A DNA stretch of 64,000 nt from Spirodela intermedia (GCA_902729315.2 LR746273.1:1307001-1371000); one strand, 5' to 3'; shown: positions 23,030 through 34,999, counted from the stretch's first letter. The notes: a model not told the origin generated them from the letters alone. Numbers and translations are program-made.

Positions 23030-23448
23030 ATTTGTCTCTCAGTGGCCCAAACCATCGCTCTAGACGCAGGCGCCGATGAGCGTGAGTCTCTCTTCTCCGC
23101 TTCGAGGTCGACGTGAAGACCGGAGACGATGCATCATGAACAGAAGCACGTCTCATATGGGAAGAAATTTCGTGTAGGATTTGTTGAGTCGCCATGAAAG
23201 CTCGACCCGGAAGATTTGCAGGTCTGAGCGGAAAATTCCAGTGAAAGGAGGAATGAGAAGACAGACGGAACTCTCGCTCAGCTGCTCAGAGAGAAGAACA
23301 GGTAATACTGCTGGAACGCTTCGAGGCTGCTACTAGAATCTTTCTATCTACAGAATGAAACCAGATGAAGCCAGCAAAACCTGGCCGATCAGTACGACAT
23401 CATACGAATTCAACCCCCCTGCTCCAAGAAGCCGCTGAGATCATCCTC

Positions 23449-24429
23449 TCACTGAGCGGGGACAGCCTCGATTAGCCTGGAGAAGTAGAACTGAGTCGTC
23501 ACGAGCCCCCTCTTGCTGATCTTCCACCCGACCTTCTCCAGCGCGCGCTCCACATCCTTCTCGGAATGGAGGTAAGCCCTAGTCGCCTTGGAAGGGCCTG
23601 GGAAGAGCTCCCCGATCCTCTTCAGCAGGCTGTAGTAGAACGTCTTTGGGGCGAAGCTGAGCAGGAGCCTCCGCTCCGCCAGTGAAGCGAGATGAGCGAT
23701 CATCCCGTCGGCCTTGTTCTGCGGGTAGTGGATCAACACATCCAGACAAACGACCGTGTCGTACTTCCCCTTCAGGCTCTCCAGATCGCTAACCTGGAAA
23801 ACAGGTAACCTGGCGGCGCCGCCGAGAGCCTCCTTCGCCCTCTCCTGAGCCTCCGCCACCATGGCGGCGGAGATGTCGCTGGCGGAGACGATCGCCCCCT
23901 CGCGAGCGAGCGGAATCGACAGGCTTCCTGTGCCGCAGCCGGCATCGCAGATGGTGACTCCGGCGAGGGGGCCGCCGTCCTTGAGCATGGCGATGGTGTT
24001 CTCCACAGTCTTGGCGTGGCCGATGCGAATGTCGAGCTGGACCTTGTTGACGCCTTCCGTCGACTCCCCGTAGATCTTCTTCCAGCGCTGGAATCCGGTG
24101 TTGTTGAAGTACTCCCTCACCACCTCCTTATCTCCTCCTCCGACCTCCTCCGCCTGGGTCCGGCGGCGCCGCTCGGGATCCGTCAGGGAGAGCGCCGCTA
24201 AGGCGGCGACGGAGCCGCCACCGAGGACGGCAAGCGCCGCCGGTGCATCGAGGCTGGAGATATCGGCGGGAACGGAGGCCAGAAGAGAGGGGAGAGCGGG
24301 GATGCTCGTCACCGTGGAGTGGCGCCGCGGGAGGACCTGTCGCAGCGGGGAAGGCGGCGATGGCGAATACCGGCGAGAGAGGTTCGTTGCAGGAGTGGCG
24401 GAAGACGAGACCAGTGATAGCGCCGCCAT
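23449..24429 (-). CDS. CHLM: Mg-protoporphyrin IX methyltransferase, chloroplastic
   Basis: Methylates Mg-protoporphyrin IX with S-adenosylmethionine, the step after Mg-chelatase in chlorophyll synthesis, at chloroplast membranes. The 326-residue product opens with a Ser/Pro/Arg-rich transit peptide (about residues 1-45), then a hydrophobic stretch (LAVLGGGSVAALAAL). The mature region begins DKEVVREYFNNTGFQRWKKI and contains SAM-binding motif I, ICDAGCGTGSLSIPLA, and the later VCLDVLIHYPQ. The C-terminus (LVTTQFYFSRLIEAV) is typical. The frame runs unbroken through the whole protein, so the gene is intronless here. Strong GC3 bias matches the KCS and GMD genes. Confidence 0.95.
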   Translation of the reverse strand: MAALSLVSSSATPATNLSRRYSPSPPSPLRQVLPRRHSTVTSIPALPSLLASVPADISSLDAPAALAVLGGGSVAALAALSLTDPERRRRTQAEEVGGGDKEVVREYFNNTGFQRWKKIYGESTEGVNKVQLDIRIGHAKTVENTIAMLKDGGPLAGVTICDAGCGTGSLSIPLAREGAIVSASDISAAMVAEAQERAKEALGGAARLPVFQVSDLESLKGKYDTVVCLDVLIHYPQNKADGMIAHLASLAERRLLLSFAPKTFYYSLLKRIGELFPGPSKATRAYLHSEKDVERALEKVGWKISKRGLVTTQFYFSRLIEAVPAQ

Positions 24430-24636
24430 TCTCCTCCCCCCCGCCGCCCTTCTTCTCCCTCTGGTTCGATGGCTCTCTCTCTCTTCTGTGACAAGAAGAA
24501 GGGGCGCGAGAGTTCAGATTCTGGAGGATAAGGCCCTCGCTATCCTTTCTCCTGATTGCCCGTCCGATGTTTGCTGATAAAGCGGTATCATGTGTCGCCG
24601 GTACAAAACTTCAGTTCTACTCTAGCGGTATGAGAC

Positions 24637-24855
24637 TCTCTCACGTGACCTTTCCCACTTCTTGGTCTGAGAATATCTGCGTACCAACATAAGGAACACT
24701 ATTTGTAAATATGTCCATTAGAGGTGCCAATGTTTGAGATACTAATTCTCTCACGTGACCTTTCCCACTTCTTGTCTGAGAATATTTGCGTACCAATATG
24801 AGGACCACTATTTGTAAATATGTCCATTAGAGGTGCCAATGTTTGAGATACTAAT
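24637..24855. repeat. Tandem duplication of about 110 bp
   Basis: Copy 1 is about 24637-24746 and copy 2 about 24747-24855. Both run from CTCTCACGTGACC through a shared middle to GAGATACTAAT. They differ by a few substitutions and a one-base deletion in copy 2. Each copy carries a CACGTG (G-box) core. The pair lies 0.2-0.4 kb upstream of CHLM, read on the opposite strand. Confidence 0.93.
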
Positions 24856-25633
24856 GGGCCTGGCCCAGACCAATAAGAAGCATGGGATTTCCACGTCAGG
24901 GAAGTCTCAACCAAGACTCCGCCATGTTTGGGGAAAAAACCATTTGATGAAAATTATGCGAACTTTGAGGTTTCAGATATCGGTAGTAATGTTTTCGGGG
25001 TATAATATAAATATAAGTCTGATGTTTTTAGGGCTAAAGCACAATAGACTTCGCTAGTTGTCACAAGGGTTATTTTTTTAAGGTTATTTATAAAATTCGT
25101 TGAACTGAGTTTTTATGATTTAATATGTTTTGAGGACTAAAACATAATTTCGTAAATTTTGAAAAGGTATAATTTAAATGCACGTGGTCCTTTCGTGGAC
25201 GTGCGTGGGTAGGTGTTAATCGGCCTAAACCAGATCCGCAATATTAACGGGCCGAGACCAAGCTCGGAGATTCGATATGGGGGTAGACGGCCCAAGATTA
25301 GGGTTAGCACATTGGGCTGGTACCATGGTTAACCACCCCCCCTCCCCCCCGGCCCCCTGAGGCACGAAGTGGGCGGAATCGTGACCAGAACCGGACTTCT
25401 CCCTCCGCCTCGGTTCCGCGGCTATAAATTTCGGGCGACCTCCTTGTCGTCTCGCCTCGTTACTTCCTGTTCCTCGCTCGAATCCACCAAATTCATCTTG
25501 CTCGTAGATGAGTAACACAGAATCGACGCTGATTCTGTGTTTGATATTTCTTTCGACTATCGTGTTCCTTGATAACCTGATTCTGTAGCGGCCGAGAAGT
25601 GGAGTTCTTCGGGAGGGGCGCTCTTTCCCCCTC
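24856..25633 (+). promoter_or_regulatory. Upstream region of the coiled-coil gene, with telo-box and site II elements
   Basis: AT-rich up to about 25200, then a dense promoter-like block. GGGCC/GGCCC elements lie near 25248 and 25289, a telo-box (TTAGGGTTAG) at about 25298-25307, and TGGGC at about 25313. Telo-box plus site II is a recognised combination in plant genes of the translation and cell-cycle type. Roughly 25400-25633 is the presumed transcribed leader. Confidence 0.5.
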
Positions 25634-28600
25634 ATGGAGGCTGCCGCGGGGCGCGGCGGATCCCTTCCTGTGCCCTCCTCGTCACAGAGAAAGGAGTGGC
25701 GTGCAGTCCCCGAGCACTGCTTCCGGAGTAATGGGAGTGGGGTAGGGATAACGCGCCCGTATTCTGCGTTTAGGGTTTGGGCTGGCGTTTTATTTTTTAT
25801 GTTTTGTTGGGCAGGGGTCAGAACATGGGAAATTAGGACAATCTGATGAGAGAACAATATACGAGGTAAACAGTCAGGTGGACTAGCTGTCTTCTTTTTC
25901 TTCCCCGGACGATGAATCCCAATTTGAGGGGTAAAATTTCGTCGTGGAAGGTGCAGGAGGAAACTGGCCAGCTCGAGGTGGACTTCTGTTCCATCACGAT
26001 TGATGGTAGCGGAACAAATGATGACATACTGCAGCGGCGGTTGCACAGTATATCCAGGCAGAGAGAAGAGCTAGAGCAAATAGAGATCGACCTCAGAGCA
26101 CAGATTGTTGCCAGATCAGAGATTATGGAAGTGCAGAAGAACTTTGATGCCCAGATCAAGGAACATGCCAATGCTGCCGCCAAACTAAAGGTTTTATCTT
26201 GTATTCGTTTTTCTTCCTTTCCTTTGGACTTCGTAAGTAAGGGCTTACTTGAATGTTTTAATGTTTGAAATTCCCTTTAGCTTCATTCGCGTCATTGACG
26301 TACTTACTGATACTTACATCGAATAATTTTCCCACGGCATTTTATAATGCAATCTAGCTCATTTTGGCTGATAACAAGTTGGTTTGCCTCAGCACTGGTT
26401 CTTCTTTGCACAGCACACCTTAACCAGCGTACTGGTCTCATCTTTCTACTCTGATACTTAGACGGCATTTATCAGTCATTCAGCTAGTTGAATGTGAATT
26501 CATCTTCAATGTTACCTTCCTGAGGGAAAAGATGTTGTACGTTCTTATATTAATGTCGGGAATCTGTTCGTCCTTTTTTTTGACGAAAAGTGTTGAGTTT
26601 CTATCCATGGCATTCTAAACTTTCTAAGAGGAGAATCACAAGACGAGAGAGCTTGTTGACATGTCATGCGTAGAGCGTTGGTTCTTTTTATTTCCGGACT
26701 GTGTCAACTATACATTTTCCTTCCTTTTCCCTGAATTATTTCGTCCATGCTTGGCGTTTGTCTTTTTCTCATCTTTTCATGACCACAAACCATGTGCTTA
26801 GCTGATTTGAAATCTCATTGATTTACATATAACTGTCTTCTATTCAATTGAACTGAGAGCTTAGGTAAATGATCAAACCGGTGAAATATGTAACTTTTTT
26901 CGACCAGACGTACACTGACAAGGTTTGGCTATATGTAGGTTCCTTGAAGCCAAATCCTTGCAGAGGATGTTTTACCTGTCATCTGGATATTTATTCTCAT
27001 GAAATTTTATTATGTCGTGTAGCTTTTGCCCATTGGAATGGAAAGTTTGTTGTTTGATGGAGTAGAAGTGTAGTTTTGCGTCAGCATTAGCTTATCACAG
27101 TATACAGGAAATTCTGTATTAAATGTAGCACATCAGAAATGAGGCATATGATTAATTGTGCACCATATAGGGAGGAATGCGTACCGTCGCAGAATTTAGT
27201 GTTCTAAATGAACATTGGTATTTACGAAACATTGGAAAGACATGAAGATTCATCTTTCCTGAAATAACGATAGGAGGCATGGAAAGAATTCATTAAGTTT
27301 AAACTTCTCTGGGAAATACGGGAAATGCTCCTTTTTAATGTATGGGATATACGTTGAAGATTTTTCTCATCCTGATAAAATGAAAGGATATATGTAAGGA
27401 TTCGTTTAAACATCACGTGCAAAAGATGAATGAGAGTTTCTGACTGTTTTATGTAAAAATGAGCTGACTGCGATAGATGTAGTGACCATGCTGCAGATGT
27501 CTCTTTTCACCTTGCTGTATTTCTCAGAACTTCCTGGCACATATCTGAATAATATCGTACAATTAATGGCAGAAATGTTACTTTTTATATTTGTTTCGGA
27601 TGATTTTTTTGTTAAGCATGAAAATGATAATAGTTTATGTGCTTTTGGTGGCCTAGGAACAATTACATGAAAGAGAGCAAATCATTTGTGCGCTGGAGAT
27701 AAAGGTGGAAGAAAAAGATAGGGAGTTACGGGCAGTGAAAATAGACAACGAAGCGGTTTGTTTGGTTTGCTTTTTATGTGATTGGAGTGTTAATATTCTC
27801 TCTGTTGATGCTTTATCTGTGGTCTTCCAATTTCTGTTCCTAGGTTTGGGCTAAAGAAGATCTTCTTAGGGAGCAAAACAAAGAGCTAGCAAATTTTCGG
27901 TGGGTGCTCCTTGTCCAGTATAGTATTGTAGTCTGTTCTCACCGCTCATCTTTGAACGTTATTTTATCGTGAATTTCTTATTTACTTTGTTGGGCTAAAA
28001 TGAAGTGTGTTACCTGAAGATTTAAGATTTTGGTTCGTTTCCTAACGGCTCGAGCTCAACTCCATTAAAGGGTTTTGATATGTTTTGTGTTCAGCACTAA
28101 AATGCCCTTAGATTATGGCCTTCTGTTGCATGCATCCACGACTTTTAGAACCACAATTTATGTGCAGCCTCTGTTATTGTTGCGCTGTGGGGAGACTCCT
28201 TTCTCAATTCTTCAAACAATAATGTGTTTTTTTTAAGATGGATAGTCTCCTATTAAATTAGAATTTTTCGGTATTTAATTCCTATCTGTGCATTTAAGGA
28301 TATCCTGGTAGTTGATTTTCTGTATGTCAATCTATACGACTGTGAAACTGGACGCACCAGTTTATGTTAAACAGGTTGCTGAGTCCTAAGAACTTTTTAT
28401 CTTTTATTTCATTCCAGAATAGAGCGTGATAGCCTAGAAGCTGAAAGAGCGCAGCATATGAAACAAATTCACGATCTTCAGGAATGCATTCAAGAAAAAG
28501 ATCATCGGTATCTTGAGTTAGAAGAACAGGTTCAGACATGGCCATGTCTATTGACAACGTTTCTTGATGAAAAGAGATTATTTATGCACAGCATTGCAAT

Positions 28601-31600
28601 TCAAATTTAGATAGTATCTATGAATCCTTCATTTATTTTAGTATTTACACCAAGCATTATCTTGCGGTTTTCGATTATTTATAACATATGGGATCCTGTT
28701 ATCTTGTATTGCCTGATGCTGTAGTTTTTCAGTCATTAATTTTCATCACCGTGGTTGTTTTCCTCCATAAATTATGGGATTTAGTTTTCTTTTATGTCCA
28801 GGAGATTCACAACAAGGGCGTGATAAGACTGCTGACATACATGAATAATGTTGTTGTTTTCTTTTTGGTTAATTTAAAACACTAGCTATAGGATATGCAA
28901 CTTGTATCCTCGCGGAGTGCTAACTATTTTCCAAAGGTGCAAAAGCATGATAAGACTGTTAACAGATATGTTTCTTTTTTTCTTTTTGGTTAATTTAGTA
29001 CACTTGCTATAGGATATGCAACTTGTATCATCACGGAGTGCTGTAGAATGACGATTGCCTTGGGGTAACATGTATTCTGACAACCCGACATACAACCCCT
29101 CCCGACCACCCCCTACCCGACCCCAAATGGAAAGAAAAAAGAGACGTGATGTTGCACTGTATCGTTAAATTTGATCTAAATAAAGAACAATAGCTGACTT
29201 TCCCACCTAATATTGGTCATTTTCGGCATCAAATATCCTTTTTTATTCCCTGCAGCAATTTTTTTTATGTTTTGAGGAATATTCTTGGCATTAGCTATTC
29301 CATAAAGACCGTGGCTGAACAAGTGCATCTCTCTTACTATGCTTTTGTACATTTTTTATGTATTATGCCCTTTTAGTATCAGTATCTTCACAAGTCTGAA
29401 AAATTGTGGTAAGAGTAATACAATGAGTGTGTTTTATCTCACAGCATAGGGTTGCACAAGAAACGATTCTGTTTAAGGATGAGCAGTTAAGGGAAGCACA
29501 AGCTTGGATGGTACGTGCTCAAGAAGTGGATGCGTTTCATTTGACTACCAATCAAACATTGCAAGCCGAGATAAGGGAACGCACTGAACAGTTTAACCAA
29601 TATTTTCTTGCCTTCCAAAAACAGGTGAGCGGATGTTCTATATAAAAGTGAATTTACTTGTTTCCTTTTCCACTCGTTTAATCATAGGAGTAATTGAGAC
29701 ATTCAATGTCTACGATCTAAAACTCTTAACATACATGTCATGCAAGATTCGAGATCTAGAATCTATTATCCCTTAACATAGTCATAGTAATCTCATTGTT
29801 ATTTGTTTTTTCTAGTTTGCTGAGGTGGATAGACATCATAGGCAAGCAATACAACAACTTCAACTGGAGTTGGCTGAGGCCAAGGAACAAAGTGGAATTC
29901 AGAATGATGACTCAAGATTCGGGCACACAGGTTCAAAGAATTCATCATCATATCTCCAAAACAACGGGAACCAGTTCGCAAATGATGGTAGCTCGGCTTG
30001 TACGGCAAATGGAGATGGTGTGTCTTTGCTATCAGCCCCTAGTGCATCAACAAAGGTGAGGCATGGAGACTGCTTTTGTCATTTTGTCACCCGGATTTCA
30101 GATAGCAACATTCCACTTTGCTTTTTACAAGAAAAATATCCTCTGTTGTCTGACCATCAGATATTTCTTGAAAACTATTGACGATCCAGACTCAGTGTGT
30201 CTCCTCGTATGAATTTAGGTGATTGAATCCTATACCCTATGTGAAAGATCCATTGAGTACTGTTGTCCTAGTGTTAAGCTATTGACGATCCAGACTCCAG
30301 GTTCTATCCAGGCCTTAACACATGCTGGCTGTTTTTTCCTCTTGATATTGTTTTTAACAACGAATGATGAGGTCTGTTCTTTTGAACTAGGATTGAAGCT
30401 AGTATTAGCACCTCTAATCATTTTTGTCGTGCTGACGTTTTTTGCTTTCTTTTACGTTTTTGTCATGATATCTTAGCAATGAATGGTGAGCTTATAAGTT
30501 TTTTGTGTACGAATAGCAGTTTGGTTCTGTTTCATACTTTATACATTCCCCCAGCTTTGCAACTGAGGCAAAAATAACGAACTTTCCTATTGTATAGATC
30601 ATCCTCCCAAAGCATTTCTGTTTATACACTAATTTTTATGGAATTTCAGTCTCAGCAGGTTCCTGGAGTTCCTGGAGTTCCTGTTGTTCCATCCTCTATC
30701 CTTGGGATGGGTGCGTTTATTCCATCCGGGCCAGTGGTTGCACCTCATCCCTTTGTCGTCCATCCACAGGGAGCTCCGCAGTCTGTGGCATCTGCCAGTT
30801 CTCATCTTTCTCAGAATCAAATGGGTTATTTCCAGCCAGTCCCTGCACTTTCTCACCAGCATTGGCAAAGCCAACAGGTATCCATTGACATATACTTTAT
30901 AAGAACATTCATTGATTTTTCTAGCCCCTTTCCGGCGTTCTTTTGAACTAACATTCGAGATTCTGTAAATGGTTAGGCAGTCCAAGATGCACACCGACCA
31001 CACAGCCAACCTCCCTCGCAAGTAGACCAAGATCTTTTGAAATCAGATGGCCAATACAGTTACGAAATCTCATCTGAGCGGCAAGTTGTCCATTCAGACA
31101 TTTTGGAGACTCTCAAAAGCCCTCGACAGGGCTCCGAATCAATGGCCTGTGGATCAAATGAAAAAGGGCGTGCTCTGGACGGAGAGGTTGACTTGGAAAT
31201 TTTTCTACTTTCGCATCTGATCTTGTCAAGAGACCCCCAGCATTTTCCTTTTATTCACTTTTTGGCCTCATAGGTTTGAGTCAGATGCTGATGGTCTTCT
31301 TCATGATTTGTCTCAGGGACCCCAGGAAACTACTCATAAATCTTCCAGCTTTCATGCAGCTATAGTCTCTGATACGCTCGAGAGCAGCAGCGAACATAAG
31401 GTTCGTGGTCTTTTGCACATATTTCAAATGAGCATCTAAGGCTCATCTTTTCTTTCAAGTCAAATGGAATCAGTCCAGCTTTCATGAACTTTTCTTCCGT
31501 TGACTGCCACCAGTAGCTTCTGCTTCAACTGGAAATTTTTCTCATCATCTTTTAAATCTGCAGATAAATATCGAGAAAACGGTGTCAGCGAATGGGGTAG

Positions 31601-32771
31601 AGGCACAAGTTGTGGCATCAGAAGACACATCAGGGTCTGGTGCTGTGTTGAATGGTGGAGAACGCTCAGTTAATTTCATCAGTGTTTCTGAATGCAACAT
31701 CAATGCTGTTTTGGTTCAAGAGGCGATACACACAGAATCAACATCCGGGAAGGTGCCTGAGCCAAATCTCCTGGATGAAAGGGCGTTGCTGGCTTGCCTC
31801 GTTCGAGCAATTCCTCCCGAATCTGCCAGTGGGATCAGCATTACTAGCACGGTGAGAAAGGACCCTGAGGCACTTGGACGATGGGCCTTGTTCCAGCTCG
31901 ATTCCTAGAACACTGTCACCCTAAAAATCTGATCTTCTTCTTTTCCCAACGTCCACCACAGTTGCAGAATCGGCTCAGGAAGATCCTCGCTCCTCTTCAG
32001 TGGAACGATTACATGAAGCAATTCGGAAACCTCGATGAATTTGTGGCCCGTCATCCGGAAGTGGGTTATTTAGCCGTTGTCAAGTTCGAATCACCCCTTG
32101 ACTTCTGTTTCTAATACTCCATTGACTCTTTCTGGTGCCACTCCAGCTGTTTGTAATCAAAGGAGACTTCATTCATCTTCGTGAAGGAGCTAAGGAGATT
32201 ATTTCTGCGTCAACAGCAGTGGCCAAGGTTGCAGCGGCAGCAGCTTCCTTTGCTCCCTACTCTTCAGTGTTGCCCTCTGTCGCCGTCACTCCTGTGGCTC
32301 AGACCCACCGCCAGAGAAAGGATTCAACGGCAGAACTGAAGGCTGGGAGGAGCATTCCAAACCCAGACCCGTCTGGTCTGGTCTACCCTGGAGATTTCTC
32401 CAGGGCACCGTCACAGATTTCTACAGGGCACGGTCAACGGCAGAATGGTGTCAATCTGGTGCGTATCCCTCAGACCCGTAACTGAGAAAAACAGAAGAGT
32501 TCTTCAGGAACTGAGTGGCTCCCCTTTTGAAGCACAGTCTGGTCATCAAGCTGTAAATATGGACAGAGGAGTCGTGTGCTCTCCTCAAAGCAAGGGATCA
32601 AGTAACGGAAGGCGTGTTGTTGGAAGCAAGCAGCAGGGAAGGTATGCTGCGTTGTTGGGTCATCAATGGCCATCTTCTAGGAGTCAGCATGTGAGCTTAA
32701 TAAAGCCCTTATTTTGCCCTTTTTCTTCTCTTATCAGAGTCTCTGGAGCTGGGGCGATCTCCAGGAGATAG
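25634..32771 (+). CDS. Coiled-coil protein with conserved C-terminal domain, unknown function
   Basis: A large plant protein of a conserved family I recognise but cannot name by function. Sixteen inferred exons: 25634-25741, 25815-25865, 25951-26190, 27657-27755, 27844-27899, 28418-28529, 29445-29624, 29816-30055, 30650-30877, 30977-31186, 31317-31400, 31564-31851, 31962-32060, 32147-32458, 32508-32641 and 32738-32771, together 2475 nt or 824 residues, in frame throughout. The centre (about residues 65-320) is a long heptad-rich coiled coil with many Glu/Gln/Arg. Next comes a Pro/Val-rich segment (VPGVPGVPVVPSS), then Ser-rich low complexity. A compact C-terminal domain at about 645-710 (LQNRLRKILAPLQWNDYMKQ ... 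LFVIKGDFIHLREGAKEII) probably defines the family (possibly DUF7725). The tail ends KQQGR...SRR. Exons 1, 2, 15 and 16 were placed by family resemblance. Exon 15 needs a 49-nt intron; otherwise the frame stops at 32485. Confidence 0.78.
28810..29042. repeat. Tandem duplication inside an intron of the coiled-coil gene
   Basis: Copy 1 (about 28810-28921) and copy 2 (about 28938-29042) share GTGATAAGACTG-like starts, TTTTCTTTTTGGTTAATTTA, and CTATAGGATATGCAACTTGT with the bases after it. Divergence is visible, so the duplication is not recent. It lies in the intron between exons 6 and 7. Confidence 0.85.
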
Positions 32772-32775
32772 TAAG

Positions 32776-32780
<5 letters not shown>

Positions 32781-32811
<31 letters not shown>
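32781..32811. repeat. (CT)n tract just after the coiled-coil gene's stop
   Basis: CT repeat of about 31 bp starting 10 bp after the inferred stop codon, so probably in the 3' UTR. Confidence 0.93.
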
Positions 32812-32818
<7 letters not shown>

Positions 32819-34999
32819 CCGCTGTGATAACTACCAAATGCATTGACCTTGGCCTGGCCAAAATAATTTGAGCAACTAGTGGGCCCTATTTTTTGTTCTT
32901 TATTTGACTTTGACTTGCGCTGAATCGTGCCGCGTCTGGCAAGCAAGTGCGTATTAAGAAAACCCAAGTGGAATTGTTATTATTAATGCGTTTATCGATA
33001 CTCTCTGTTAGGTGGTTCGCCGTCTGCCGACCCCCGTGATCACAACTTGAATCTCACTTCGTTTCTTTCATGCTGCAACTGATTTGTTTATCGTCTGTTG
33101 GCAGGATCTGGCGGGCGGTCCAGTGCTGCGAGTGATCTTGAAGAAGCGCTCGCTCTTTGTCCTCTCTCTCTCTCTCTCTCTCTCTCTATTTTGCAAGCCC
33201 AACATTCTTTCTTGCAGAAATTGTCCATTTCTTATGGAGGGCTCGGCAAATGTGACTCCATCTGACGTTTCCCCGAAAAAGTTCCCCATTTAATAGGATA
33301 TTTTTCTCGCATTTCTCTCTCATGAATCGGCCGCCAGTATGGATGCCCGCAAGATGTCTGACAAATCGCCGAGCAGACCTCCCTTCCCCGCCCTCTCTTA
33401 CCTGCTACGGGCCCAGCCGTCAGTCCCATTTCGGGCCTGACAAAATGAAACGACGTCCGCTCCAGTAGAGCTGCTGCCGCGTTAAGATGCCTCCTGCAAC
33501 CCGACGACAAGATTCACAAGAACCCGGCAGACAGCTTGACCTACCCTTTCGTCCTCGTGCAGAGGAATACCCGCGTCCTCAAGCATGGAGATCAGACGGT
33601 CGACGTCTACTCTCATGCCTCCGTATTACGCGGCCAACGTTAGATAGACGGCCAAGGAAGTCTTCTCGGGGTGGCCAGACGATGCCACATTGACGGCAGT
33701 CTTATCATCCGGCGCCCCGTTCAGGCCCTGGTGAAAAGGTGGCACCCAATGCCTGTTCGATTCTATGAGCAATCATGGGAGGTGTAGCCGGGTCTCGAGC
33801 ACTGGCATTGTCTGATCTTCACAAGGTGGGCATTGCCCTTCCCGATCTCGTTCCACCTCCGTTGTTCTAAGCTCCGTCACGGGGTGGGCTTCGAACCCCT
33901 GGAAGAAAGCTAGAAAGTGAGGAGGCTGCTAGACAATCTTCACAAGGAAGCTTCGGGTAGTGATCGACAGATCTCTCCTCCGTGTCCCCGGTCAAAAGGG
34001 CTCAAAGGGGGGAGCCAAGAAAGAAGAGAAAGCAGAACGCCGTGGGAAGATCACGCTTTTGTAGTGATCGAAACCACCAAGGGGGGGAGGAGGAGGAGGA
34101 AGGAGCCCCGCTTTGAAGCATTTAAACAAGCAGGTGAGAGAGTCGCAGCACGAAGGCCCACTTTTGAGAGGGACAGAGAGGATAGATTTCTGGATATTCG
34201 CGGGCATTTTCATTTCAACCCTCTTTTTATGGCCGATAAACTGTAAACCCCCCGCCGGAGATCAAATCTTTCACGTGCCTGTATCACGTTATCTCAGGGA
34301 ATGAGAAAAGTGTCATATGCCGGAACAGTGGCAAGAAGAAGACGGCACTACGGGGCCCACCCTGCCAACGGCTAGGCCCACGGGGGGGCGTGGGGGGAGG
34401 GGGAGGGGGGGCGGGAGAGGAGGCCTCCGTTTGCTTTGTCGCTGGTCCGTGCGGGATTCAGTGACGTGGCGCCCTGCTGGCCGCCCGCTAGCCGGCGGCG
34501 CTACCGGGCGGGGCGTTGCCTCGCTTCTCCGTGATTGGACGCCAGCGTCGTGCAATTACGCGGAGGCAGGCGTAGGTGGCTCTTCCTCCACTGTCGGTGA
34601 GATCTCCGGAGAGGGAAGCCCAGGACGGCGCTGACCTCTCCCGGAAGTAAACCTTCTAGAGTGGCTTCAGTACCTTCTTCCAGAGATGCCTTCCACGGTA
34701 CCCCGACTAACAGCGACAATCTCCCACTCTCTCTCTCACTCTCGATCTATCCATTTCTGGTAGTTCGGACAAGAGGACGTCATGAAAGCCAGAAGTATCG
34801 GTGTATGACGAAGGTCAAAAGAGCTCAGTGAAACTTCGCTGCTTGGATAAATAACTCCGCAGCTCGATCAAACCCATCTTAAAACGTCACAGACTCAAAG
34901 CTTTCGTTGCGAGAGGATCCTGACAGTATTTTAGCCACTCCTCCCCAGGTGCCTCCCCTCCAAAGGCGAACCCCCCACCCGTCGTCAAGCTCGAGGTCA
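32812..34999. other. Spacer between the coiled-coil and GLOX genes
   Basis: About 2.2 kb. It contains a CT tract (33163-33187) and a GC-rich segment at about 33440-33790 that looks coding-like in one + frame but is interrupted. A G-rich stretch lies at about 34380-34430, and an ATAAATAA box at about 34847-34854 could serve the GLOX gene. No complete gene is supported. Confidence 0.5.
33441..33790 (+). pseudogene. Possible remnant of a coding region, not identified
   Basis: One + frame of about 345 nt, broken by a single TAG near 33647, reads like protein on both sides of the stop: LLQPDDKIHKNPADSLTYPF before it and WHPMPVRFYEQSWEV near the end. It opens and closes with stops and has no clear ATG. 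I do not recognise the family. It could be chance in GC-rich DNA or a degraded exon. Confidence 0.2.

Larger units (their letters stand above)
19945..23448. other. Long spacer between the KCS and CHLM genes
   Basis: About 3.5 kb in which no gene can be supported. It contains a C-homopolymer (about 21422-21435), a GA tract (22504-22538), a CT tract (22990-23026), and TGGGCC/GGCCCA elements at about 22665-22805. The longest frames (for example 21681-22109) have no recognised domain. Parts near 20540-20820 and 21720-22110 are GC-rich and could be gene remnants, but nothing was identified. Confidence 0.5.

Noticed and set aside
33865-33905. GGCTTCGAACCCC segment reminiscent of a tRNA T-loop
   Set aside because: No matching acceptor, D or anticodon arms could be folded around it.
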